Part shown: positions 36,453-48,472 of the stretch, one piece after another | How the letters are laid out: the number at the start of each line of letters is the position of its first letter | Position numbering within the stretch: the stretch's first letter is position 1 | Assembly (NCBI GenBank): GCA_938015435.1 | Contig: CALLPN010000017.1 | Span: 61,587-125,586 of the forward strand | Length of the DNA: 64,000 bases | Direction of reading: 5' to 3' | Source of the DNA: an uncultured Saprospiraceae bacterium | GTDB taxonomy: Bacteria > Bacteroidota > Bacteroidia > Chitinophagales > Saprospiraceae | Translations under genes and position numbers: made by a program | Notes under the pieces: generated by a model | What the model was told of the DNA's origin: nothing | The model's database searches: none | The model's input: the letters and a program-made list of their open reading frames with translations, nothing else

Positions 36453-38696
36453 TTATAATCTATTTATATGTTTGAAAGAAATATCGGTGACTCCATCGTT
36501 TATATTTACAATGTACATACCAATTTTGTGATTTATAAGTTTATTGGATAAAAAATGATTAAGAGATGAATTAGAGCCGTACGTATCTGAATTAATTTTG
36601 GAATCAACTATTTTTCTTCCTGATATATCGTAAATTATGATTTTGGCGTTTCGTTCGACTAATTTTTCAGATTGTATTACCGCTCTAGAAAGTCCAATTT
36701 CACTAGCCATCATTTCTTGATCATCTAATTTAGAAAGTGTAGAGACTGGTATACAATCATGATCTCCAATCAAAGCTTGTGTCATATATCCCATATCACC
36801 TCTGACTTGCCAACCTCCAAATCCAGATCCAGCTAATCCGTTTGGAGTGCCATAATTGAATGGCCCATATCCATGGATATCAGATCCAACGTTGGATCGG
36901 TATAGTTCTCGATCTCCTGGTAAAGATGTGCCTAGTATATATCCAGCTATCCAAGGTGTACAACATCCAGATTCAGGTCCTAAAAAATCTCCTGGTTTAA
37001 CTACAACAGAAATATCAAAATTAGAGGCTACGGCAGCATGACTATACCAACCACGTTGACCTCCGGCCATGAGTATATGTTTTCCCATTACGCCCAATGT
37101 TAAGGGTCTATTTGGTCGCAACGTAGTGGTATACGCGTTTTCCATTAAGTTGTGTTCTGCGAGTGTTCCGCAATCTTTAGGTAAGTAGTAATTAGTTGTT
37201 AATACATCGAGTACATTTGCTTGTAAATCTTTATAAGCTTGACTTTGTGCCGAAATATCGAAATTTCTTGTTGAATCTATAACAGTTTTATCTACTCGAT
37301 AGATAGTATCAAGAATTAGTGGTGGATTTTGTAATGTATCAATTCTTATAATTGTTGAATCGTAATGATATTCATATTCCCAAGTGAATAATAATCCAGC
37401 TTCTGTTGTTAATACATCTATAATATCATCACCGAGATTTAATATATTTGAATAAAATTCAGGGTTGACTGTTTCTTCACAAGAGGCACATGCACTTTGA
37501 TGCATAGCAGCGACAGTGACATAATTATCCAAATCGCCATCATCATCTTTATTATCTGCTTGATAACAATAAGCTATGCCAATATCTTCAACACAGGACT
37601 TTGCTTTTGATGCTCCAAACCATTGTTGATGAATTATAGCCTTAGCGTCTATGTATGATTCATAAGTAAAGTTGACCGTAACTGGTTTGTCACATTCACA
37701 ATCACTGGGTAATTCATTGCCATCCATACAAATTAAATGAAGTCGTATTGTGCCTCTTAAAGGTGAAGTATTAATGTCGTCAAAATCTCCATCACGACGT
37801 ATCACAGAATCCATAGAACCATGCTGTTCTTTCCAACCTTCGGTATACAAACCATGCCAAGTAGAAGCACCTTTAGCACTGTAATATTCCCATGTCTCCC
37901 CTTCATTACTTAATTCGGTTTTTACTCCTTGATCAACACCAGGAAAGTCTTCTGATTCTACTATTGCCTCAAAGTCGGATATGTCTTGAACGTCTCCATT
38001 TCTTTGATGATTGGGAGTAATTCTTAGAATAGTACAATTACATTCATATTCTTCAGGATCATCTCCACCGCCATCACCAGGACCATCATCATCACCACAT
38101 CCTGGAAAACCACTATTAACTAATGCTTCAATAACATCATCACAAGATCCATTGAATCTTTGATCATAACTGGCCCCTTTCATTTTGTATTTTTGATAAA
38201 AGCTTATTTTTTCGGCAAGTGGGGTAGATTTATCTTTCTTTAAAATGTCACAAAGTTTTTGTTCTCCAAAACTAAAATCCTTCAATACTTTTGAAAGTAG
38301 ATAAGATACATTCATGGTTTTTGGATTGTAATTAGCACGCCCACTATCGTCTATTATGGATAAAATCACTTCATTTCTGCAATCATCTATTGTTACTAAT
38401 TCATAGGATTTTTTAATGTCAGAAATGTGAAACATCAACTCATTGTTTTTTGAAGTACATTCCTTTAAAATATTATTTTTGGATTTACTTTCTCTAAGAT
38501 AGACGTTATCACTTACTCTGTTTTTGAACCTGAAATGAACAATCTTAGAGTCTTTCAATTGTATTTCCGATTTCCAATCTACGGAATTGTAATTACATGA
38601 AGGCCTTGTTGGCGCTTCGGACATTATATCTCTTTTTTGAGAATAAGATACATTCGATATCAGTAAAATTAATGTGATGTAAAATAGGTGTTTCAT
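36453..38696 (-). CDS. Large T9SS-secreted protein of unknown function
   Basis: 747 residues from the ATG at 38696, which starts a signal peptide (MKHLFYITLILLISNVSYSQ); the frame is open 27 bp further upstream. An Asp/Gly-rich linker lies near residue 210-225 (CGDDDGPGDGGGDDPEE), followed by a CNCTILRITPNHQRNGD region and several cysteines. The end has a T9SS type A sorting domain (IIIYDISGRKIVDSKI and a final lysine/histidine-rich strand). It should be exported to the cell surface. I do not recognise the main domains. The Cys-rich lipoprotein gene starts 1 bp after its stop. Confidence 0.8.
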   Translation of the reverse strand: MKHLFYITLILLISNVSYSQKRDIMSEAPTRPSCNYNSVDWKSEIQLKDSKIVHFRFKNRVSDNVYLRESKSKNNILKECTSKNNELMFHISDIKKSYELVTIDDCRNEVILSIIDDSGRANYNPKTMNVSYLLSKVLKDFSFGEQKLCDILKKDKSTPLAEKISFYQKYKMKGASYDQRFNGSCDDVIEALVNSGFPGCGDDDGPGDGGGDDPEEYECNCTILRITPNHQRNGDVQDISDFEAIVESEDFPGVDQGVKTELSNEGETWEYYSAKGASTWHGLYTEGWKEQHGSMDSVIRRDGDFDDINTSPLRGTIRLHLICMDGNELPSDCECDKPVTVNFTYESYIDAKAIIHQQWFGASKAKSCVEDIGIAYCYQADNKDDDGDLDNYVTVAAMHQSACASCEETVNPEFYSNILNLGDDIIDVLTTEAGLLFTWEYEYHYDSTIIRIDTLQNPPLILDTIYRVDKTVIDSTRNFDISAQSQAYKDLQANVLDVLTTNYYLPKDCGTLAEHNLMENAYTTTLRPNRPLTLGVMGKHILMAGGQRGWYSHAAVASNFDISVVVKPGDFLGPESGCCTPWIAGYILGTSLPGDRELYRSNVGSDIHGYGPFNYGTPNGLAGSGFGGWQVRGDMGYMTQALIGDHDCIPVSTLSKLDDQEMMASEIGLSRAVIQSEKLVERNAKIIIYDISGRKIVDSKINSDTYGSNSSLNHFLSNKLINHKIGMYIVNINDGVTDISFKHINRL

Positions 38697-39097
38697 TATA
38701 ATATAATTTATTTCAATGTGCACTGGCCGGATGAATCATATTGGCTTTAAGTGCTTGCAATCTTGCATTCTAAGAGAATTGCCCCCTAGATTAGTTGATG
38801 ATTATTTATATTCATTTTCTAGTTGTTGAGACCAGTGTTTCCAAGGTTCTAACCTATTTTTACTAGGGTATCAAAGTACCTCTTGCAAAGCAGTATAAAT
38901 CAAAGGATTTGATCGAAGTTATTGTAACGGATAGCTCTTTTTATTAGCCTTCGCTGAATAAGAGTACTTTGCTATCAATAATGAATACCTCAAATCTGAA
39001 AAAGGTAATTGATTTTATTAGAATTGTTAATTTTAATGATGTTAAGTTGCCTTTGCTAAAGAGTATTTCCTTGTTCAATCTGGAAATTTTATATTTT
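38697..39097. other. Intergenic region with no recognised gene (401 bp)
   Basis: The frame of the FISUMP gene is open back to 38969, so the exact start is uncertain. The rest is AT-rich, with no clear -7 box, repeat or RNA gene. Confidence 0.6.
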
Positions 39098-39766
39098 ATG
39101 ATAAAATTGTTTTTTTCTATTGATATTATGGTTGGAGGGTTGCTCATATTCTTGGGATTCGTGGGAGTGTCAGATATACATAACAATTGTTCTAATCAAC
39201 AGGAAACCACCTTTGTAGATGTAAGGGATGGAGAATCATATAATATTATTACTATTGGTACGGATACTTGGATGGCTGAAAACCTTAGATATCAAGCACC
39301 TGGATCTTTGGTTTATTCTGATAGTTTGGTACATAAGTACGGAAGGCTATATACTATTACGGCGGCCCAATTGGCTTGTCCGGATAGGTGGCATTTAGCT
39401 ACAGAAAGGGAATGGAATAATTTAGAAATAGAGCACGGAATGCCAGCTCAAGATTCGATACTTGGTGGATGGCGTGGTGAACATGCACCTTCAATGAGAG
39501 CTTCTTTCGATTGGCCTCATCCAGAACTTAACACCAATACGTTAGGATTTAAAGTCTTGCCAGCAGGCTATTATTTTGATGAGACAGTGAGTGATTGGCA
39601 AGGATTCGATGGGTTGGGTTACAGTGCTGCATTTTGGTCCTCGACTATTGATGGGGTGGGCTATGCCAGATTCATGTTCGATGAAAAGAATTTTGTCAAT
39701 AAATGGCCTGATACATATAATGATTCAGGAGCATCTTTGTCTTGCAGATGTGTAAAAGACAAGTAG
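39098..39766 (+). CDS. FISUMP-domain exported protein
   Basis: About 222 residues from the ATG at 39098, which gives a basic residue and then a hydrophobic signal (MIKLFFSIDIMVGGLLIFLG); other in-frame starts at 38981 and 39128 are possible. The mature part matches the Fibrobacter succinogenes major paralogous (FISUMP) domain: ITIGTDTWMAENLRY, KYGRLYTITAAQLACPDRWH, LATEREWNNLE, and the end AAFWSSTIDGVGYARFMFD then SLSCRCVKD. The family is surface-exposed in Bacteroidota and Fibrobacter; function unknown. Confidence 0.8.
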   Translation: MIKLFFSIDIMVGGLLIFLGFVGVSDIHNNCSNQQETTFVDVRDGESYNIITIGTDTWMAENLRYQAPGSLVYSDSLVHKYGRLYTITAAQLACPDRWHLATEREWNNLEIEHGMPAQDSILGGWRGEHAPSMRASFDWPHPELNTNTLGFKVLPAGYYFDETVSDWQGFDGLGYSAAFWSSTIDGVGYARFMFDEKNFVNKWPDTYNDSGASLSCRCVKDK

Positions 39767-39845
39767 AGAAAATATTACTGTACTACTGTTAGAGTATAGC
39801 ATACACCTTTTATATTGCGTCGAATTTTTCTTGGCTCAACCTTAT

Positions 39846-41894
<2,049 letters not shown>

Positions 41895-41947
41895 TTATAT
41901 TATCACAATATCTAAAAAAATATATGGACCTCGACCTATATCAATGA

Positions 41948-41972
41948 TTAATTTAACTCTGAGTTAAATTAA
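41948..41972. promoter_or_regulatory. Inverted repeat upstream of fadH
   Basis: TTAATTTAACT (41948-41958), 3-nt spacer CTG, AGTTAAATTAA (41962-41972). It lies about 63 bp upstream of the fadH ATG and no T-run follows on the minus strand, so an operator fits better than a terminator of the upstream gene. Candidate site for a fatty-acid regulator. Confidence 0.5.
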
Positions 41973-41990
41973 CTGGTGTTGAAAGGATTA

Positions 41991-44900
41991 CTATTTTGTC
42001 TTTTGATTCATTTGGGAATTGTAATAATCAATAAGATCTTGATGAAAAATCGATGAATCTTCTCCTGTTTTAAGTTCAGAATAGTAACCAGAGCTATCAT
42101 CATACATATCAAATAGTTCATTTTCATCAAAATTACCAACCATACCAAGATAATATTCTTCAGTACCTTTTCCTTCTAAGAAGCATTTAAGTATTAAAGC
42201 CTTTCCTTTCGAGTCTTTAGATTCATTGTAAAATATTTCATCTTGTATTTCACATCGATCACATTCTATATCAGCAGTTTCATACCAATGATTAATCGCA
42301 ATGCATTCGGCAACTTTTTCCTTAGCAATATATTTTGAAGGTAAAGTATGAAGTATGTTATTGTCGGTATATAATTCGAGTATATAATAGTAGATCTTAA
42401 TGCTGCTACATGCTCTGTTTATAGTTGTTGTATCAACCTTTTGATTAGTATAAATTTGATTAAACGCTAGTAGATAATTAATATACGGATCTTGTATTGT
42501 TTCGATGTATTTGTAAAGTTTGGTTTCAAGATTTTTTGAAGGATTGGTTCTTAAGTATTTCATTATATACGATTTAGGTACTTCTGTATTGTCCTCTTTC
42601 GATGTACTTATATAATTATCAATTGCACTGTCTACTTGATTATACAGCCAAGTAGAATCTTTTATAGATAATGTATTAATCGAGTCATTTGTGATTTGGG
42701 TAATGAAAACATTCATTATGTTGTCAGATTCTAATTGGTTATTACTCAAGGTGATAAGATCTTGTTTGTAGATGTTAAATAGTTCGAAGGAGTTTTTCAG
42801 ATTGTCGTAAGTATAATTCGGTAATGTGCTTTTAATTTTCTCTTTGTTTATAAGACTGAAAAATAAATTATTGAATTCTCTGTCTTCACTTACAGCAAGA
42901 CTTTGAAGTATTCTACTTTTCACTAAGTCGTCTTTAGATTTTAAATAGGTATTTTCAAAAATTTTAAGACTTTCGGTTCCACCTATATCATGAAGCATAC
43001 TTATGGATTTGTACTTGCTATTGTATTCTTCCTTTTCGTCGTATGTGGCACTATTAAGAAATTGCTCTATGTACTTTAAATCTTCTGTAGTTAATTCTTT
43101 GAAATTATCTATTGAATTTCGAGCGGGATAGAAAATGGTAGTATCTAAGCTCTGTAGATCTCTAAATAGATCCATTGACTTAGATCTAGATATTTCTTTA
43201 AGTGGATCCTTCTTAAATTCAAAAGTGAGAGAATTTATAATCTCATCTTCTGGACTTTCATTCATTAAGTCCAAAGGGAAACTGATGCTTAGTGAAAGTT
43301 CTTGAGTTTCATTATATAATAACATTTCTGTAGTATAATGGGTGCAAGAATCATCCATGTATTTTGTTTTGTAACCGACTGCCGTTTCCTTAATGAAATA
43401 CTTGTCAAAAGCTAATAAACTGTCGACGCCAGCTGAAATCGTTTCTTTCTGATCTTTAAAATATTCTTCGTTGATATCATCTTGGTAATATTTGGGTAGA
43501 TCTACTAATGAAATAGATCCAGAAGAAAGTGAATGATTGTCAGAGAAGTACCAGGTTTTTGAATAATTGTCGACGGTTGAATTGTCAATTTTCTTTATGT
43601 TTTTAGGAGCAGATATTGTAAAAGCTTTGTTTTTTTCTTTTATAAGGTCATCGTATTTTGGAGTTAGGGGGTTGTATGATACCGGCTGGAAAAAATTTGA
43701 GTTTCTGTTTTTGTTGGTAGTAGATTCTACTCTTAATATAGCTTGATTTCCTCGGCTATTAAATTCTAAAAAGAAATTGGTTTCCAACGAATCTGTACAT
43801 GTAATTTGTTTAGTGAATCGATTACCTGTTTCAGTAATTTTTCCATCCTTAAGTATGCAGTTGTAAGGTGCTGAAAGCATTTCAAAAGTCGTGTCAGCAA
43901 TATCAAAAATGTTGGGGTAAATAGTCCCTGGTGAAAGATTGTGATGCCTTAGAACGAATGAAGAGCCATTTGTGTTTTCTTGGTAACTGACGTAACTAAG
44001 TAAGATTTCGCCACCGTCATATACCGAATTATCTTCAATTATTTTTTTAATATATTCTTCTTCCGACATGAATGGAAGACTAAATGTGTTAGCATCATCA
44101 GATCTTAGTATTTCCTTTTTTTCTATAGGAATGGTAGTGATGCTGTTTAGGTATTTTTCTACATTTGGATGTTCTATCGCACTAAATGACATACCTTCGA
44201 CACCTTGCTCGTAGAATACATTTGAATTAAATCCAAACTTTTTAATATGAGGGTTTTTGGAGTTAGAATGAAGTAAATAGTATTTTTCTAATTCATTTTC
44301 GTGATATTCAATCTTGTTGTAATCATTACGTTCATCTCCTTTGTTATCAAGATATTTGTCTAGAGTTTCTTTGTTTAACTTGTCTTTGGTAAACATAAAT
44401 GGATTAAGAACTAATGTGTAATAAGTAAGACCCTTTTCATACTCAAATGATAAAGATGTTTTACCAAGGTTCTTTATATCTAATTGAATACTAGCTGGTG
44501 GTGCAGCTTGTTTGTAACCATAATTTGAATTTCGAAATTCTATCCATTTTTCAGTATTGGATGGTTTGATATTGTTTATTCTATCGTCATCTTTTCCATA
44601 TCCTACTAAGCGAACCTTATATCCTTTGTTTCTCAGGAAATCTAAAACATTATTTTCGCCAAAGAGATGTGCTGCGCCAACGACACTAAAAGTGGGCTGT
44701 TTTTGTCCAAGTGATATGATTGAATTTGCTTGTATTGTATTTCTTTCTATAAGAGCATAGTCATCGTTTAATTCAGATTCTTCATAATTATCTGTCAGGT
44801 ATTTTTCCATCTTTATTAGATTAGCATCTCTATAAAGTTGGATGAATTTTTCATATTGAGGCTCTCCAAAGTCGTATTCTGTACTATTGGAGGACAGTTC

Positions 44901-45359
44901 GTCCAGGATATCTAATTGGTCTTCCAGGCGTTCCAATCCACCAATACTTAAGCCCAAATGTTTTGCAGTATTGTATAGTTGCATATCAAGTACCGTAAAA
45001 AAACCATTAACGTCAAATTCGCTGCCGGTTTCATCTTTCTCTAAATTTTTATCATCTTGGCCTTGAGTCATTTCTTTTTCTATCAGTTCTTTCATATCTA
45101 ACTTAGTGAGTAAACTACTGATAGAGTCAAAATTTATCTCATTTGTAAAGTGTGTGCATTGTGATATACAATGGTAAAGGGAATCTCCAAATTCAAAGAT
45201 TCTTGAATCATTAAGGTGCATACTACCGAATACGTATGATTTTTCTTTAAAGTCCTTTCCGCTAATCTCCCACAGTAATTCGTAAGTCTTCTCTTGACTA
45301 TTAGCATTGAAGTAAAGGCAGATTCCTAGTAGGAAAAGTATAGTTGTTTTAAATTGCAT
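41991..45359 (-). CDS. Very large TraB/GumN-family exported protein
   Basis: 1122 residues. Signal peptide MQFKTTILFLLGICLYFNANSQ. Residues about 25-270 match the TraB/GumN (erythromycin esterase-like fold) domain: LLWEISGKDFKEKSYVFGSM with GSMH, and near the end PTFSVVGAAHLFGENNVLDF followed by LRNKGYKVRLVGYG. The remaining ~850 residues are not recognised; part near 800-950 looks helical and HEAT-like. A typical TraB/GumN protein is about 300 residues, so this is a fusion or a long extension. The gene stands alone. Confidence 0.82.
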   Translation of the reverse strand: MQFKTTILFLLGICLYFNANSQEKTYELLWEISGKDFKEKSYVFGSMHLNDSRIFEFGDSLYHCISQCTHFTNEINFDSISSLLTKLDMKELIEKEMTQGQDDKNLEKDETGSEFDVNGFFTVLDMQLYNTAKHLGLSIGGLERLEDQLDILDELSSNSTEYDFGEPQYEKFIQLYRDANLIKMEKYLTDNYEESELNDDYALIERNTIQANSIISLGQKQPTFSVVGAAHLFGENNVLDFLRNKGYKVRLVGYGKDDDRINNIKPSNTEKWIEFRNSNYGYKQAAPPASIQLDIKNLGKTSLSFEYEKGLTYYTLVLNPFMFTKDKLNKETLDKYLDNKGDERNDYNKIEYHENELEKYYLLHSNSKNPHIKKFGFNSNVFYEQGVEGMSFSAIEHPNVEKYLNSITTIPIEKKEILRSDDANTFSLPFMSEEEYIKKIIEDNSVYDGGEILLSYVSYQENTNGSSFVLRHHNLSPGTIYPNIFDIADTTFEMLSAPYNCILKDGKITETGNRFTKQITCTDSLETNFFLEFNSRGNQAILRVESTTNKNRNSNFFQPVSYNPLTPKYDDLIKEKNKAFTISAPKNIKKIDNSTVDNYSKTWYFSDNHSLSSGSISLVDLPKYYQDDINEEYFKDQKETISAGVDSLLAFDKYFIKETAVGYKTKYMDDSCTHYTTEMLLYNETQELSLSISFPLDLMNESPEDEIINSLTFEFKKDPLKEISRSKSMDLFRDLQSLDTTIFYPARNSIDNFKELTTEDLKYIEQFLNSATYDEKEEYNSKYKSISMLHDIGGTESLKIFENTYLKSKDDLVKSRILQSLAVSEDREFNNLFFSLINKEKIKSTLPNYTYDNLKNSFELFNIYKQDLITLSNNQLESDNIMNVFITQITNDSINTLSIKDSTWLYNQVDSAIDNYISTSKEDNTEVPKSYIMKYLRTNPSKNLETKLYKYIETIQDPYINYLLAFNQIYTNQKVDTTTINRACSSIKIYYYILELYTDNNILHTLPSKYIAKEKVAECIAINHWYETADIECDRCEIQDEIFYNESKDSKGKALILKCFLEGKGTEEYYLGMVGNFDENELFDMYDDSSGYYSELKTGEDSSIFHQDLIDYYNSQMNQKTK

Positions 45360-45587
45360 TGATTTCTAATTTAGATCCACAAAATACTAATCCTAGTGTA
45401 AGTATTCTGAGAGAAGTCGAAAAAGAATTATATCAATACTTGCTATATTGTGACTAGATCATAATTTAAAAGAAGGAATACGAGCATCAATGTAGAAATT
45501 GATCTTCCAATTTAAAAAGATAGAGGCTTAAAGCGAATAAGCTTTTAGTTTCATGAAGAAAGATGAAGGAAATAGGATTGTAAAACC

Positions 45588-45607
45588 CTACAATAATCAT
45601 ATTGTAG
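45588..45607 (-). terminator. Terminator of the lpxB-transporter transcript
   Basis: CTACAATA / TATTGTAG with a 4-nt loop, 11 bp after the stop of the minus-strand transporter gene; on that strand the stem is followed by GG then TTTT. Confidence 0.6.
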
Positions 45608-45617
45608 TCTTATTGTT

Positions 45618-47240
45618 TTATAATAATATCATCAATAATACTTGTGCAATCACAATTTTAAGAATCATGGCAATTGGAAAAACCATAGTATAACCTATCT
45701 CAGGCACCATACTATCTGATCGATCTGTGGCAAAGTCAAGTATAGCAGGCTGATTAGAAACCAAACCCATCAATAAGGTAAATGGTAATTTGATGAACTT
45801 GTATCCAATGAAAATCATCGTCATGGCGGTAACCATACTGATTACAATACTGGCTAAGAACACCCAAATCGCATCAGAATTAAAGCTATCTACGAATGAG
45901 TGTCCAGCAGATACACCAATACCGGCAAGAAGTAAAATTAATCCCATTTGTTGTAATGTAGTATTGGAACTATAGGGTAGTGACCATACTATAGGACCTG
46001 TTCTACGCAATGCACCGAGAAATAACCCTACAAGTAATGGTCCGCCGGCAAGACCAAGACTAAAGGTGAAATTTGGCCCAAAGTGAAGCTCAATAGATCC
46101 CAATACAAGACCTAGTCCGATTCCTATTCCAAAAGTGAAAATATTGATTCGACTAGATGCTTTATAAGAGTCACCAAAATACTCCGATAGCATTTTAAGG
46201 TCTTCTCTTCTCGCTACAAATCTAAGTCTATCGCCAAGTTCTAAGACAGTATTCCCTTTAACTAGCATTTCAGCATCGCCCCTTCTGATCCTTGTAATTA
46301 TAGCATTGTATTTTTTCTCGATTTGTAAAGAAGCAATCGTTCTACCCACGACTCTAGGATTAGAAACAAATATTCTTCTGACATCATATTCAGTTCTGTC
46401 TAGATCTAAATCATTTTCTACTCTTTTACCGACATCTGTAGTTAATTTCTTAAGTTCTTCATCATTACCAACCACCATGAGTTGGTCACCCAATGAAAAG
46501 GTAGTATTGTAATTTGTTAAAGCCACATTATCACTTTGAGAAATACGGCCAAAAACGACATCCCATTTGAATTTTTTCATTAAGTCTCTTAACTGAATAC
46601 CAGTAATTTCTGAATTGGTAATTTCAACAGTTATACTACCTAAATTTTTATCAAGTGGGTATAGTTTTCGAAGTTCTTTTTTCTCTTTTTTATAATCGAT
46701 TTTCAGTAGTTTCTCCATGATGAGAATAACAATGATACTTCCCAAAACACCCATAGGATAAGAGAAGGAATAACCTACTACAGCATCGCTTACCATACCT
46801 TGGTTGTCTCCAGTAAGATTGTTGACATAGTCTATTATCGCGGCTAAGGCTGGTGTGTTAGTAGTACTACCAGCATACGCACCAGTAATCATGGATGCCG
46901 ATATATCAAACATAAAAAATAGGGCTCCAGCAATAACGCCAGAAAACACTAGCATACTTACGAGAAACATAAAGTCTCGTAATCCATTTTTCTTATAAGA
47001 TTGGAAGAAAGCAGGTCCAGACTTGAGTCCAATAGAGTATACGAATAATACTAATCCTAAATTGGTGATAATAGCTGGAATCTTGAATGCTGGGTTGAGA
47101 GCTCCCATCACTAATCCTGTAAATAGAACAGCAGCTACTCCTAGTGATATCCCTTTTACACGGATATTACCAATAAGGTATCCAATAGACGCGACTACAA
47201 AAAGTAGAAGTAAAGGGTTTTGCACCATGAGTTCATTCAT
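45618..47240 (-). CDS. AspT/YidE-type membrane transporter with two TrkA-C domains
   Basis: 540 residues of the aspartate:alanine exchanger (AAE) family. Membrane halves of about five helices each flank two cytoplasmic RCK/TrkA-C domains, recognised by SITVEITNSEITGIQLRDLM, LGDQLMVVGNDEELKKL, and the second VVGRTIASLQIEKKYNAI with LGDRLRFVARREDLKML. The C-terminal helices have the GGPLLVGLFLGALRRTGPIV and GLVSNQPAILDFA segments. The substrate (an amino acid or an organic anion) is unknown. The gene follows lpxB by 113 bp. Confidence 0.9.
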   Translation of the reverse strand: MNELMVQNPLLLLFVVASIGYLIGNIRVKGISLGVAAVLFTGLVMGALNPAFKIPAIITNLGLVLFVYSIGLKSGPAFFQSYKKNGLRDFMFLVSMLVFSGVIAGALFFMFDISASMITGAYAGSTTNTPALAAIIDYVNNLTGDNQGMVSDAVVGYSFSYPMGVLGSIIVILIMEKLLKIDYKKEKKELRKLYPLDKNLGSITVEITNSEITGIQLRDLMKKFKWDVVFGRISQSDNVALTNYNTTFSLGDQLMVVGNDEELKKLTTDVGKRVENDLDLDRTEYDVRRIFVSNPRVVGRTIASLQIEKKYNAIITRIRRGDAEMLVKGNTVLELGDRLRFVARREDLKMLSEYFGDSYKASSRINIFTFGIGIGLGLVLGSIELHFGPNFTFSLGLAGGPLLVGLFLGALRRTGPIVWSLPYSSNTTLQQMGLILLLAGIGVSAGHSFVDSFNSDAIWVFLASIVISMVTAMTMIFIGYKFIKLPFTLLMGLVSNQPAILDFATDRSDSMVPEIGYTMVFPIAMILKIVIAQVLLMILL

Positions 47241-47353
47241 ACAGCAAAGTTACGTATTAAAAAATTGGATAATAAGTGTTTACGAATGTTTTGATGGCGA
47301 AAGGCATTACCAAATTGTAAACTGTACGCTATGTAGATATGATGGATTGAAAA

Positions 47354-48457
47354 TTATCTCACAATTATCTCTGCAACTCTACGACTTGCGCCGCTATTAC
47401 CGAGTAACTGTATTAGTTCATCGTAATCTGCTAATATTGCTTCTCTTTTTGGACCTAAAATATCTGAAAGAGCAGGCATAAGGCTTGAAAGGGTGAAATC
47501 ATCTTGCAGAAACTCAGCAACAACAGGTCTATCCATGATCAAGTTGACGAGAGACATATACTCGAGATCGACAAGTCTACTTGCAATCTGATAACTCACA
47601 GTACTTGTCTTATAACATACTACCTGTGGGACTTTAAAAAGAGCGGTCTCCAATGTTGCTGTACCAGAACTTACCAATGCTGCATCTGCTACATTGAGAA
47701 TGTTATAGGTGTCGGCGATAATGTATTGGATATTTCGATTCTTAACTTTACTTAAGGCTTGCTCATAGACCTTTTGGGGAACATGCTTGGTACATGCTAA
47801 AAGTAAATGTACTTCTTCATCCATCTGGTCGATCGCGGCGCCCATGATGGGTAGTATCTTTTCTACTTCTTGTACACGGCTTCCAGGAAGCAAAGCGAGT
47901 ACTTTTCCAGTTTCTATTTTATGTTTTTTTCTGAAATTTGGATCTGCTTTAAATTGCTCGATCGCATCCAAAAGGGGGTGTCCAACATAATGGGCTTCCA
48001 TGTCATATTTTTTATAAACCTCTTTTTCAAAAGGTAATATGACGATCATCTTATCTACCGTTTTTTTGAGTTTCCATCCGCGCTTTTTCTTCCATGCCCA
48101 GATAGTTGGTGAGATATAGAAAGTTACTTCGAAGCCTTTAGATTTTGCCCATTCCGCAATCCTCATATTAAATCCTGGATAGTCGATAAGTACTAAGCGG
48201 TCTGGGTTGAATGCCTCTATATCTTTTTTGCATTCTTTGATTTTTCTAAGGATCAAAGGGAGGTGTTTCACTACTTCCAGAAAGCCCATAAAGGCCACAT
48301 CTTTGTAATGAGTGACTATGTTATCAGAAACTTCTTCCATTGCGTCTCCGCCCCAAAATCTAAATTCAGCATTAGGATCTTGGATGAGAATTTCTTTCAT
48401 CAGATTGGCACCATGAAGATCGCCAGAAGCTTCTCCTGCTATGAGGTAGTATTTCAT
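47354..48457 (-). CDS. lpxB: Lipid-A-disaccharide synthase
   Basis: 367 residues, full length. The N-terminal MKYYLIAGEASGDLHGANLM is the LpxB signature, followed by FMGFLEVVKHLPLILRKI, YISPTIWAWKKKRG, VGHPLLDAI and ALLPGSRVQEVEKILPIM. The donor site motif VSSGTATLETALFKVPQVVC is intact. LpxB condenses UDP-2,3-diacylglucosamine with lipid X, a committed step of lipid A, at the inner membrane face. A 15-bp gap separates it from a small membrane protein gene upstream. Confidence 0.96.
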   Translation of the reverse strand: MKYYLIAGEASGDLHGANLMKEILIQDPNAEFRFWGGDAMEEVSDNIVTHYKDVAFMGFLEVVKHLPLILRKIKECKKDIEAFNPDRLVLIDYPGFNMRIAEWAKSKGFEVTFYISPTIWAWKKKRGWKLKKTVDKMIVILPFEKEVYKKYDMEAHYVGHPLLDAIEQFKADPNFRKKHKIETGKVLALLPGSRVQEVEKILPIMGAAIDQMDEEVHLLLACTKHVPQKVYEQALSKVKNRNIQYIIADTYNILNVADAALVSSGTATLETALFKVPQVVCYKTSTVSYQIASRLVDLEYMSLVNLIMDRPVVAEFLQDDFTLSSLMPALSDILGPKREAILADYDELIQLLGNSGASRRVAEIIVR

Positions 48458-48472
48458 TTCTACTAGATTACT

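Noticed and set aside
38944..39186. Minus-strand 80-residue frame over the FISUMP gene start
   Set aside because: It overlaps the start of the conserved plus-strand FISUMP gene and has no motif.
47023..47481. 152-codon plus-strand frame over the transporter and lpxB
   Set aside because: Antisense to two well-supported genes; the composition is that of a shadow frame.
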